A stretch of 64,000 bases of DNA from the NCBI RefSeq assembly GCF_001557535.2, contig NZ_CP014306.1:1550001-1614000 (forward strand), read 5' to 3'. The notes under the pieces were generated by a model. The model did not search any database. It was given only the letters and a program-made list of their open reading frames with translations, and was not told the DNA's origin. Positions 40,936 through 49,302 of this stretch are shown piece by piece; within the stretch, counting starts at the first letter, position 1; each line of letters opens with the position of its first letter. The translations under genes and the position numbers were made by a program. This stretch comes from Burkholderia sp. PAMC 26561 (GTDB taxonomy: Bacteria; Pseudomonadota; Gammaproteobacteria; Burkholderiales; Burkholderiaceae).

Positions 40936-42865
40936 ACCAATAAAAACGCTTATTCCGTTGGCCCGAAGGGAGTGCGAGGCGCGACAACAAGCGCTCATTG
41001 CGGAAGCGAAATCGCTCGCGCCATTCGGCCCCGTCGATTGGGACTGCTCTTGTTGGGACGTTACTGCGGCCTATGCCAAGCGCAACAGCACCTCGAAGGG
41101 GCGGCCAACGACTCGCCTTCACTTCACGCAGCATCGCGCGGAGAGCAAGAAAAAGGGTGTGGGAGAGCCATTTACGTCGTCGTTCTCCAACCTCGTGAAA
41201 GCCCTTGTTTGCCTACGTGCTTCTCGGCGCAATCAGGGCTCGGGCAATCAGCAAATATATATAAATGTTTTTCGGTATATATACGATGTTCTAAAAACTT
41301 CAGGGCGCAGATTGCTCGAAGTCACTCATGCCGACTTCGACCTCGCTTGGGACGCTGCCCACCGCTCCCCCATGAAGCTGGTTACCTTGATTAAGGTCAA
41401 GGGACACTTGGAGAATGCTGCCGCCGATATCGACCGCTATCGTATAGCTGCCGTCCGGCTAAACTGGAGCGGCGCCGTGCGACCCCATCGGCGCTCGTCT
41501 CCAGCGAGTCAGTCAGGCCCCAACCCAGGAACCGTCTTGTCAGACAAAGGCTGTAAGCTTCCCTCAGAAGATGTATATAGGGCAGTTGGCTGGCTGTACC
41601 AGAACATCCCCCGTTATGTCTGGCCAGACCGGGTTCTCATATGTCTTACCACTATTTCCTGCTTTCTTGGTTATCGTTCAGAGGACCTCCGTAAGCTACC
41701 GTCGCAGCCCGTTCAGTACGATGCGAATCGCAAGGCCCACTATCTGGTCAGGTACGGCTCCAAACGCGGGAAGCCCGGTGAAAAAATTATTCCGTCGGCT
41801 GCAGTCGAGATTATTAGTGAAGCGGTTGAGGAGCTATTGTCCTTGACGCGAGATGTCCGCGCTACGGCTACATGGCTCCGTTTAAATCCAGGCAAAGCCT
41901 ATCTCGGGCGCATGCCCGAACACGCAACCCTGGCGCAAGCGGCCGAAGCTATGGTCGGATTTGTTAACGCAAAATCGGCTGGGAAATACCTCGAAAAGAA
42001 CGGAGTCACGATAATTGATGGGCGCGTCGCCAAGGACGACGTCGAGGTTCAGCTCGGGAAGTTGGTCCAATCCACACCGTGCCATACCGTGTTGGGTGGA
42101 ACTCACGAGATGTGGTTGAAAGACTGCCTGGGAATTGCGTTTATCGACGGAATGCATCGAGGAAGCCGATGGACAAAGGAGTATTCAGTAAAGCCGATAA
42201 CGCACGGGCAACTCTATGACTTTCTTTGTGGCAAGGGAAAAAAAGCGTCGGTGTTTGAACGCTATGAGTTGCTCGGTGCCTACGGCGACCCGCTTAGACT
42301 ACCGACCCATGGACCACGACATTTTGTGAACGACCTGCTTGACCGTGGCGGGATGCCAGAACTAGTCCAGGCAGAATGGTTTGGCAGAAGGAACATTTCG
42401 GATAACAAAGCTTACCAGCACAAAACTGACGTCGAATACGCAGATGAAGCCCGGGACAAGCTTAAGCAAGGAACTTTATTTGGAAAATTCGCGGAGCAGG
42501 TTGCAAAAGAACCAGTCGAGCGCCGCGAGGCGGTCATCGCGGCAAAGATTCATTTTGTGCATAGGACTGACTACGGAATGTGCATTCGCGACTTCTCTCA
42601 GGTGCCGTGCGACCAGTATGGGGAATGTCTGCAGGGTTGTGGAAGCGTTCTCTTAGACCCGTTCAACGACGTGACGACAGAGGCGCTTAAGGAGAAGCGC
42701 CGGTTCCTTCTTGTCGCACTGCGGTCAGTTCGAAAGAAGCTCGGTGAGGGGGTCTATGGTGCGGACTCGGCATTGAATGCGTATAGACAGGAACTCGTGG
42801 TTATTCGAAAATTTTTGCTTCGTCGCGCTGCAGGAGCGCCCACAGCATGTTGCGGACAGGGCTAA
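40922..42865 (+). CDS. Large tyrosine-recombinase-like integrase, third of three
   Basis: A 647-residue protein, the largest of the trio. Candidate catalytic blocks are FLGYRSEDLRKLP (first arginine), LPTHGPRHFVNDLL (H-x-x-R-H) and RNISDNKAYQHKTDVE (Y). A C-terminal cysteine group CIRDFSQVPCDQYGECLQGC may bind zinc, echoing the second recombinase. It overlaps the second gene by 14 bp. The sequence is remote from XerC/D, so the role in strand exchange is inferred from motif order and position. Confidence 0.75.
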   Translation: MAEDKPIKTLIPLARRECEARQQALIAEAKSLAPFGPVDWDCSCWDVTAAYAKRNSTSKGRPTTRLHFTQHRAESKKKGVGEPFTSSFSNLVKALVCLRASRRNQGSGNQQIYINVFRYIYDVLKTSGRRLLEVTHADFDLAWDAAHRSPMKLVTLIKVKGHLENAAADIDRYRIAAVRLNWSGAVRPHRRSSPASQSGPNPGTVLSDKGCKLPSEDVYRAVGWLYQNIPRYVWPDRVLICLTTISCFLGYRSEDLRKLPSQPVQYDANRKAHYLVRYGSKRGKPGEKIIPSAAVEIISEAVEELLSLTRDVRATATWLRLNPGKAYLGRMPEHATLAQAAEAMVGFVNAKSAGKYLEKNGVTIIDGRVAKDDVEVQLGKLVQSTPCHTVLGGTHEMWLKDCLGIAFIDGMHRGSRWTKEYSVKPITHGQLYDFLCGKGKKASVFERYELLGAYGDPLRLPTHGPRHFVNDLLDRGGMPELVQAEWFGRRNISDNKAYQHKTDVEYADEARDKLKQGTLFGKFAEQVAKEPVERREAVIAAKIHFVHRTDYGMCIRDFSQVPCDQYGECLQGCGSVLLDPFNDVTTEALKEKRRFLLVALRSVRKKLGEGVYGADSALNAYRQELVVIRKFLLRRAAGAPTACCGQG

Positions 42866-42948
42866 CCTAAGCACTCTAAAAATGTCGGTCAACATGCAAT
42901 TTAACCCACTTCGAGCCGGCGCCACGGATGACGGGCGAGGGATTTAAT

Positions 42949-43365
42949 ATGAAACGAAAGATTCGTGCTAACCGCAAGATGACTGAAGATGATGTACTTC
43001 GGATTAAGGGTGAGCTCAAGCGCTGGGAGATGAAAGAGCTTGGTACCAAACTGACTTGGGACATTCTCGAGCGGTTCAGCGGTTTTACGCGGCCGGCACT
43101 GTCGGCGCACCCGGAGATTGTGGATGCTCTGAAGTTAGCGCGGTTGGCTTTGCAATCCGACCGAGCCGCTGCAACTCGCGCGTCCCTTTCCCGAGCAGAC
43201 GAGATAGTGCGAGAAAATGCGCGATTGGCCAAAGAACTTGCAAAGTATAAGCGTGGTGAAGACGTGTGGCATGAAAAGTGGATTTGCATCGCATATAACG
43301 CGCAAGCTAGAGGAATTTCGATTGAGGAGCTGACCCAGAATATTCCTCCGAATGGTCGCAGATAG
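42949..43365 (+). CDS. Small helical accessory protein of the recombinase module
   Basis: A 138-residue basic protein predicted to be mostly helical. A charged N-terminus (MKRKIRANRKMTEDDVLRIK) precedes an HTH-like stretch (LTWDILERFSGFTRPALSAHP) and a coiled-coil-like segment (SRADEIVRENARLAKELAKYK). I chose ATG 42949, which has GAGGG upstream, over 42928. Position and shape recall TnpC of Tn554 and small partners of other multi-recombinase modules, but I cannot show homology. Confidence 0.7.
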   Translation: MKRKIRANRKMTEDDVLRIKGELKRWEMKELGTKLTWDILERFSGFTRPALSAHPEIVDALKLARLALQSDRAAATRASLSRADEIVRENARLAKELAKYKRGEDVWHEKWICIAYNAQARGISIEELTQNIPPNGRR

Positions 43366-43465
43366 GGAGGCACGTAAAGCCGTTAGGAAGGCTACAACGG
43401 ATATGGCAAGAAGAGGCACACCAGTCGAAGTCAGGACTGGCGCATGCCACCAATAAGGTGCCTCC
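43366..43465. repeat. Structured inverted-repeat region closing the recombinase module
   Basis: GGAGGCAC (43366-43373), starting right after the stop of the small protein, is complementary to GTGCCTCC (43458-43465). Between them lie two smaller hairpins (AGCC/GGCT near 43379-43395 and CCAGTC/GACTGG near 43421-43439). The fold could be a terminator, a structured RNA or a recombination site; there is no U-tract. Confidence 0.4.
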
Positions 43466-43664
43466 TTGCCCGTGCAGGACGCTGGGCCGACAAGTGAATC
43501 ACTCGACGACGCATCCTCGGCATTGCGGCGACTCATTCCGATTGGGAGGCAAGGGCGAACTTGCGCGACCGGGTCACGGCCGCCAAGTGTCGGCGAAGCC
43601 GATTCGAGAACGTTAGACAAACAACCTCGGTGACAGCCTGACGGACTCGCCGTCGCGCCAACAC

Positions 43665-43702
43665 TTGAATCGCGCAAAGAAGTACTGTATAAATATACAG
43701 TA
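43665..43702 (+). promoter_or_regulatory. Strong sigma70 promoter overlapped by a consensus LexA (SOS) box
   Basis: The -35 TTGAAT (43665-43670) and -10 TATAAA (43688-43693) are separated by exactly 17 bp. The -10 is embedded in a perfect 24-bp inverted repeat (43681-43704) that contains CTG-N10-CAG (43685-43700), matching the LexA operator core TACTGTATATATATACAGTA at nearly every base. Repression by LexA and induction by DNA damage are the natural reading. The first downstream gene is the NdpA-like gene at 44015. Confidence 0.85.
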
Positions 43703-44014
43703 CTAAACGGCCCTCACATACTTCGTTAAGTATCTGACATTCGGCTGAAATTTCGTCAACTTTGGAGTTCGTGCGATGTGAATTTCTAGATATGGGTATT
43801 CAAGTAACGCGTGTTGCTGAATTTTTTATTCGTCCGGCATTTTTCAACTATGTTGCCATTAGGCGCTGGTATAGACTACGGCGATTTTCCGCAAAAGGTG
43901 AGTTTGACTTCACTCCGTTTTGCAGGATGTTGAAACTAAACAGGGCGACTGAGAGGCGACGCGTCGTTGGTCTGGCGCGCGAAAGGTCTGCCCGACGAAA
44001 AGATTGGGACCAAC
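43703..44014 (+). other. Long leader between the SOS promoter and the NdpA-like gene
   Basis: About 310 bases lie between the promoter and the first recognisable gene. An open frame from 43762 (or its internal ATG at 43792) runs to 44112, but it overlaps the NdpA-like start in another frame and looks like no protein I know. The leader may hold a small gene or regulatory RNA; nothing firmer can be said. Confidence 0.35.
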
Positions 44015-45232
44015 ATGTCAATCAAAGTTCATCACAGCATCATCCACGCATTCGAGAAGGATTCAGACAAGCCTTTAGGTCTAGTCACGAAAATGACGGT
44101 CCTTTTAGATAGCGAGTTGCAGGGAGTTAGGTCACTAGTCTGGGGAATGGCGGCACTGTTCGGAAAAAAGGAAAACAGTCAGGAATGAGGGCATTTCGGT
44201 GGTGACGGTAGAGAAGGGCCGTTTCCGCCCAGCTTCGACGGGTTCGTTCGCAACCTCGACAATGGCAAACAATTTTTGTCTCTGTCGCACACAATCCTTG
44301 ATGAGGTTACGAAACTCGCGAGTGAACAAAAGTGGGCGACCGGAGGCCACGTCCTGTGCGCTATATATGAGTTCGTCAAGAATGAAGCGCCAGCCGTTGC
44401 TGGGAATGACGATGTAGAAGCGAACGCCGCAGCCGGCAATGCCCCGGCCGCAGGCGGGGTCGAGGTTGCGCCCGAGTTCGATGGCCCCGCTGGAGAGATG
44501 TTCTTTATAGTTGCAATGGTCAAGCAGCGAGGCGGATTAACACTCGACGCCAATCTTGTCCCTGTCGGCATCAACGAGGTCGACATGTCGAAGCTTCACC
44601 AAGCCGCCCTGATTCGAGTGGGCAGGTACAACACGGTTAAAGCGCTTCCGCCTCTTCAAGAAGATTCGGATGATGAACATGACCGCATCTACCTGTCGTT
44701 CGTTTCCCAGCATGCTAATCGTGGCTCCTCAAGCTATTTCATTCATGCCCTGGGCTGCGTGGTCGGCGTGTCGCCAGCAAAGGCGACAACAAAGCTGTTC
44801 GCAGCGGTCGACGCGTTTTTTACCGAACGCAAGCCTCTATTGCCATATCGCCGGTCCGCGAAGGAACGCCTAACTGCACACTTGCAGAACGCGTCCGAGA
44901 ACGGGAAGCCCGTAACAATAGACGGACTGTACGAACTGCTAATACGCGAGGTGCCACCTGACCTGGCAGAGCAAGTTCGAGATATCGCGGAATTTCTGAA
45001 CGACGAGCGTCGTCAAGTTCCAGCGACTTTCGAGGTTAGCAAGTCCGTCTTAACGCGCTTCGCAAGCGTTGCGCTAAACGGTGAAGGCTATACAGTCAAG
45101 TTTGAGAAGTCTCTTCTCGGGACAGACGTCAATTCCGATTTCCACTACGACAAGGAGCAGAAAACCTTGACTATTCGCAATCTCAGTCCGGATGTCACGG
45201 CGCGGCTCGACAAAGTGCTCACGGGCGGCTGA
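44015..45232 (+). pseudogene. NdpA/YejK-like nucleoid-associated protein interrupted by an in-frame TGA
   Basis: Read as one frame, this gives about 405 codons with a single TGA at codon 58 (44186-44188). Before it: MSIKVHHSIIHAFEKDSDK, resembling the NdpA N-terminus. After it the same frame continues without break: GHFGGDGREGPFPPSF, then the core with MSKLHQAALIRVGRYN, YLSFVSQHANRGSSSYFIHA and a C-terminus LTIRNLSPDVTARLDKVL, all NdpA-type. A TTG at 44276 could restart translation. NdpA proteins bind DNA. Tryptophan TGG to TGA is the simplest change. It may be a true pseudogene, a read-through, a restart, or a sequencing error. Confidence 0.75.
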
Positions 45233-45234
45233 CC

Positions 45235-46494
45235 ATGCTGTCAAATGCTGTCGCGCTTTATCGCGCTTTAAACCGGCCGCAGGTTACGCGGGGGGGGAAC
45301 TTCGAGTTCACCGGTACCTTGAATCCGAAGACCCTCGCGTTGCTTGTTCAGTGTGAGCAACTGGATGAGAAGTTCGGCCGCTACGAACGTCAGGCTCTGC
45401 CCGATGGGACCATGCGCGTGGAGGGTCGTTTTCCTCGCAATGGCGAGGCGCGCTCCTACTCTTCTCTTCATGAGTTTTTCGAGCTGACGCCAACGCTGGC
45501 GACCGGCACGCTGCCGGCAAGTTATTTCATCGTCGATATCGATTACTGTTCCTTCGACACCGTCAAACCAGATGTCATCGTCAAGGTTGAGCGCCTTGTG
45601 ACTTTCGTGGAGCTACTCACGAAGCTCGCGGACGACAATATGCGTTCCAGCAGTCAAGCAAATCGATTGCTGTTTATTCTTCCCTCAGATGGAGGAAAAG
45701 TTCGACGGACCGCTTTGATGCAAATTCGTGCGGAGGAAGAAGCGCTTGGATGCGCTTCTCCGGATGTTGGGGTGCTGACGGAACTTGTCGACGGAGAGAA
45801 TAGCGCGAAGCTGCACATAATGGAACGGCGGCTGCTGATGCGAACTGCCATTAGCGATGTACTGGCAACGGCGTCGGTCGACACTAATGACTTAACGCAC
45901 CTGTGCTTCAATTGGGAAGAAGTGCTGCGCCAGTTCAGCAACAATCTGCATGCGTACATCAACAACTTCGCGTTTGATGAGGTTAGGAAAAAAATCGTCG
46001 ATGCAGAGCTCGAATATGCGTCGAAGTTAAGCGCCGTCTTCGGCGACATCGCAGGAAAATTGCTCGCTCTGCCTGTTTCGTTGTTGGCTGTGGCGTTGCT
46101 CGATGAGGCGAAGACAGACTCCGGTTTCGTTTTCGCTTGCGCAGGGCTCGGCGTCGTTTCGTTGGTCCTTGTTTTCGTTTTGTGGAATCTTTGGCTCCAG
46201 GCAGCGCGACTGCGGAGCGGTTTTGAGTTTGTTTTCGCGCCGGTATTCGATAAGAGCTCAACCTATCCAGCGGCGCTGCGCGATGTGCTCGACAAACGGA
46301 AATTGGAACTTAGAAAGCAGATGCGTCTTACGACGGTCACCTTTTTCGTATTCTTTATGGTGGCGTTAGGACCCGCATTGGGCGCTGTGTGGAAACTCTG
46401 GATGAGATTCCCCGCATTTGGCAGTTTGTGGAGCGAACTGCTCGTGTACTGGACCAATTTCCTTGCGAGCGCGCCGCCGTTGCTGCACTCGTAG
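45235..46494 (+). CDS. Unknown membrane protein coupled to the NdpA-like gene
   Basis: A 419-residue protein I do not recognise. Residues 1-265 look soluble and mixed alpha/beta. Membrane segments follow at about 272-290 (KLLALPVSLLAVALL), 296-318 (FVFACAGLGVVSLVLVFVLW) and 369-390 (VTFFVFFMVALGPALGAVW). The ATG is two bases after the NdpA-like stop, so the pair is translationally coupled and under the same SOS-type promoter. A damage-triggered membrane effector with an NdpA-type DNA sensor would fit, but this is inference only. Confidence 0.75.
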   Translation: MLSNAVALYRALNRPQVTRGGNFEFTGTLNPKTLALLVQCEQLDEKFGRYERQALPDGTMRVEGRFPRNGEARSYSSLHEFFELTPTLATGTLPASYFIVDIDYCSFDTVKPDVIVKVERLVTFVELLTKLADDNMRSSSQANRLLFILPSDGGKVRRTALMQIRAEEEALGCASPDVGVLTELVDGENSAKLHIMERRLLMRTAISDVLATASVDTNDLTHLCFNWEEVLRQFSNNLHAYINNFAFDEVRKKIVDAELEYASKLSAVFGDIAGKLLALPVSLLAVALLDEAKTDSGFVFACAGLGVVSLVLVFVLWNLWLQAARLRSGFEFVFAPVFDKSSTYPAALRDVLDKRKLELRKQMRLTTVTFFVFFMVALGPALGAVWKLWMRFPAFGSLWSELLVYWTNFLASAPPLLHS

Positions 46495-46516
46495 CGAGTA
46501 AAGATTTCCATGCGAC

Positions 46517-46963
46517 CTACTTCGCCGGGAATGCGCGAAGCACGGCTTCAACTATCCTTCCGGCGTCAGGATTGGCGTCAAAATATCGCCAAAATCCTCG
46601 ACGGTCGCTTCGGTCTTCGTCGTAGATAGCTTCCAAATGCTTTCGTGTCAGTGAGAGTCCTCTGGCGACTGCGATTTCAATGAATGCGGCAGCCGCTAGC
46701 GGCTCCAAGGGACGCTTGCCTTTGACGTTCGACCCGACACGCCAGGGAGGCGTCTCCATCTCATCTTTATAAAGTCCAGACCTCGGCTTAGACACACAAA
46801 TGCTCCACGCCGCATGGGAAATCTTTCCGAGAGTCGCATCGTCCAGTCCAAGCGACTTGTAGTCGCCGATTATGTCTTCGGCTTCCGAAGGAGCGCCCGG
46901 TATGGGCGTTTCATCTTCAACTTTCGCCATGGCGAGCATGTCCTTGTCGGGCGCAGCCGCCAC
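46517..46963 (-). CDS. Hypothetical protein, possibly 5'-truncated
   Basis: A 148-residue acidic-to-neutral protein of unknown function, reading leftward: IPGAPSEAEDIIGDYKSLGLDD, then AAWSICVSKPRSGLYKDEMETPPWRVG and RPLEPLAAAAFIEIAVARG. The composition looks like a real protein. The frame stays open and protein-like for another 117 nt upstream to 47080 but without ATG, GTG or TTG, so the original start may have been lost. Usable starts are GTG 46963 or ATG 46939 and 46930. It faces the membrane-protein gene. Confidence 0.5.
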   Translation of the reverse strand: MAAAPDKDMLAMAKVEDETPIPGAPSEAEDIIGDYKSLGLDDATLGKISHAAWSICVSKPRSGLYKDEMETPPWRVGSNVKGKRPLEPLAAAAFIEIAVARGLSLTRKHLEAIYDEDRSDRRGFWRYFDANPDAGRIVEAVLRAFPAK

Positions 46964-47605
46964 CGATTGCCATAACGCCTCGCGCCGATTTCCCGCCAGT
47001 GACGACAGTGCGTTAGCCGCAGCGAGAACTTGAAGGTCATGCCGGTCGGCGACCAGTCGCTCTTTGTTACCGTCGGCTCAGTGAATCCGACTTTGACCGG
47101 ACGCACGCCGCGAACTTCGCGCCGACCGACGCGCGCAAAAGAGTCGCATAGTTGCTCTGACAGGACATGCCGATTTAGAGGGAGGCAGTAGCATGTCAGT
47201 TTCCGACGGATGCATCGTCAAGCCGATTGCAATGGCAAGCGCTAGAGGCGCTTTTTCAAAGCCGACGAGCCGTCACAGGTGTGAGTCGGGGGGCGCCGGT
47301 CTATTTAGGGCTGTGAGTGCTTCGACGTAGAGTGCGTATGCAATGCCGGCGCTTATCCCGAAACCGTTTCCAGCTTGACGCCGCTTCTGTCGGGTCTCCG
47401 CACCAAGCGAGGAAGAAAAGCACCTTGCTTTTGGTCACCATTCTTTCAATACTCCTCATTGGGACCCCAGCATCTCCCTCATGAGGGCCGCCCTTCCGCA
47501 ATCTAAAGGCCGACGGCCTGAATCGCAAACGCTGGGTGGTCCGCATTAAGCAGCAGTTGCCGGTGCGACTAAGGGCGTTGGCACGCTCTGCGAGGAGACA
47601 GCTGG
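46964..47605. other. Gene-poor stretch between cargo genes
   Basis: About 640 bases. It includes the startless upstream continuation of the hypothetical protein (to about 47080) and a 45-codon reading at 47193 with a good ribosome site. The rest shows no family resemblance on either strand and looks like decayed island DNA. A GAGGAG site just before 47606 belongs to the next gene. Confidence 0.4.
47193..47330 (+). CDS. Possible 45-residue small protein
   Basis: ATG 47193 is preceded by GAGGGAGG, an unusually strong ribosome-binding site, and the frame runs 45 codons to a TAG at 47330. The product (MSVSDGCIVKPIAMASARGA...) has no hydrophobic segment and no similarity I can name. Only the ribosome site supports it. 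Confidence 0.22.
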   Translation: MSVSDGCIVKPIAMASARGAFSKPTSRHRCESGGAGLFRAVSAST

Positions 47606-48538
47606 ATGAGCACACCATCAAGTGAAAAGGGCGGCGGAATACACCAGTTCGCGACGACCGCATCGGCCGTTATCCGTGCCGTAGTGTTGCTTGTTGTTGT
47701 AGTTTTCGCCCTGTGGCACTGGCCTTATCTATCGGTGTGGCTCTCTACAGTTACTCACGGCGAGATTTATCCGACCGGCATCAGAGTTGACAGGGCGGTT
47801 CAAACCCAGCAGGCCATCTCCAAATACAGCGAGCGAGCTGCTACGGCCGGCATGCCGTTTAGTTTGGATTTCGCGCAGGCAGCGGTCACGCTCGCGGCAA
47901 GGACCGCCCCCGCTCTGGCGGGCGCCACCGTCCTTTGGGTTGATGATAAGCCAGGGAATAACCAGTTTTTAGTTGAGGCACTCGCCAGTTTTGGCATCAG
48001 CGTGATTCGCGCCTATTCCACGCAAGAGGCGATTGAGCGCTTAGACCGCGACAGCTATTCACTCGTGATTTCGAACGTTAATCGCCCCAAAGACGTCAAC
48101 CCGTCCGTTCGTCTGTCAAATTGCCCCGTCCGTTACTTTGACTGGCCGAGAAATGTCGACCCTGTGACACACGGGAAGACGCTAGACGAGTTCACAAAAG
48201 AGAGCAATGAATCGCCCCAAGCCGGGTTGGCGTTAGTCGAGTTGATTCGTCAAAAAAGCGACGTTCCAGTCATCATATTTACGAGCGCGAGTGCGCACGT
48301 GCTCGCGGACCGGTGTACGGAGATGGTGACCGACCGAGGCGACATTTTGCTGCAGTACGTTGTCTCAGCCTTAGCGTTAACCCGTTGGCGTTTGTTGTCA
48401 GGTAAAGACGCGGACAATTGGGCGGCCGACACACGCCCAAGCTCAAGCGCGGAAGTCTCGACCCGTGTTCCTTATGGCGCGGCGGCGAGCGCCCCGTTGG
48501 GTGCCAGTCGCGGTCGGGGCGGTGCCTCTGTGTACTAA
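47606..48538 (+). CDS. Membrane-anchored receiver-like (pseudo-REC) protein
   Basis: A 310-residue protein. One membrane helix at residues about 20-42 (AVIRAVVLLVVVVFALW) is followed by a short linker and a response-regulator-like domain from about 106. The acidic pair D113-D114 is in ATVLWVDDKPGNN, a helix EALASFGISVIRAYSTQEAIERL follows, and the conserved Thr/Ser sits in VIIFTSAS (226-227). The phospho-acceptor position reads VISNVNRP with asparagine, so normal phosphorylation is unlikely. The C-terminal 45 residues are Ser/Ala-rich. No kinase or output domain is nearby. A GAGGAG site precedes the ATG. Confidence 0.7.
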   Translation: MSTPSSEKGGGIHQFATTASAVIRAVVLLVVVVFALWHWPYLSVWLSTVTHGEIYPTGIRVDRAVQTQQAISKYSERAATAGMPFSLDFAQAAVTLAARTAPALAGATVLWVDDKPGNNQFLVEALASFGISVIRAYSTQEAIERLDRDSYSLVISNVNRPKDVNPSVRLSNCPVRYFDWPRNVDPVTHGKTLDEFTKESNESPQAGLALVELIRQKSDVPVIIFTSASAHVLADRCTEMVTDRGDILLQYVVSALALTRWRLLSGKDADNWAADTRPSSSAEVSTRVPYGAAASAPLGASRGRGGASVY

Positions 48539-49302
48539 GTTGGGTCGGTCTTGGTCCCTACGCTTCTGCTCGCTAGCCGATGTCATTAAGGCTGAACGGC
48601 GTCCCGCCTTCGTGCAAGTCGAACCAAAGCGACAGCTTGTCGTGGACCTGGAATGGTAACCATCTCCTTCTTGGCGGCGACCGAGCTTACTTGATGCTAC
48701 ATCCTCTGGAAGATGGCAGCGGGCATGAGACTCATCGAAACGACATCGCGCCAACTGCGAACACGGTCGAGGATTGATGTCTTGGGCAAGCAAGCGGCCG
48801 GGCGCGGTTGTGCTGGACCCGAACCCAGCGAACCCACCCCGGAGGGAGGGTGTCCGCCCATTACGGAGAACGAGAGGCTTATTGCCTTGGTTGCTGGAGA
48901 CAGTGAGCGAAATTGCTGGCACGACAGCAGACGCGGCCGGAACATTACCAACTGGATGTGAAGCCGAGCAAGACATGGAGCAATTGCAGTAGTTCTTTGG
49001 CAACAGTACGTCCGCTCGGAGTCGGTGAGACGTCTACATCTGGCTGCGCAGTCCTCGGACGTTTTGTTTTGGATGGTGCGACCTCTTGCCAGCGCCTCAG
49101 ACTCGTCGTCCGCAACGCTGCGACCTGCCGAACGACCAGCAAGCGACGAGGTAACAGTGAGCGTCATGAAGCGGAAGGGGCCGGTGCGCGCGGGAACAAT
49201 ATCCATCGTGCTGAAACCGTCACCGGCATTGGTGAGTCCCCATGCCTTCTAGCTGAGAATATCGGCAATGTCCAGGCGATTTCCACCGCGCCATCTCGGT
49301 GA
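48539..49302. other. Gene-poor stretch between pseudo-receiver and oxygenase genes
   Basis: About 760 bases with overlapping short readings on both strands, none with a plausible domain, ribosome site or codon pattern. I take it as intergenic or decayed DNA. Confidence 0.4.

Noticed and set aside
43135..43677. Leftward 180-codon frame opposite the small recombinase-module protein
   Set aside because: It mostly mirrors the coding sequence of the small protein, crosses the structured repeat and has low-complexity Ser/Arg composition.
43762..44112. A 116-codon frame following the LexA promoter
   Set aside because: It overlaps the NdpA-like start in another frame, has no good ribosome site and no recognisable features. 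It is described only as part of the leader.
47301..47663. Leftward 120-codon frame before the pseudo-receiver gene
   Set aside because: Arg/Ser-rich, overlaps the start and ribosome site of the real gene, and resembles nothing.
48443..49206. Overlapping leftward frames after the pseudo-receiver gene
   Set aside because: No domain, no ribosome site and compositional bias typical of non-coding frames.
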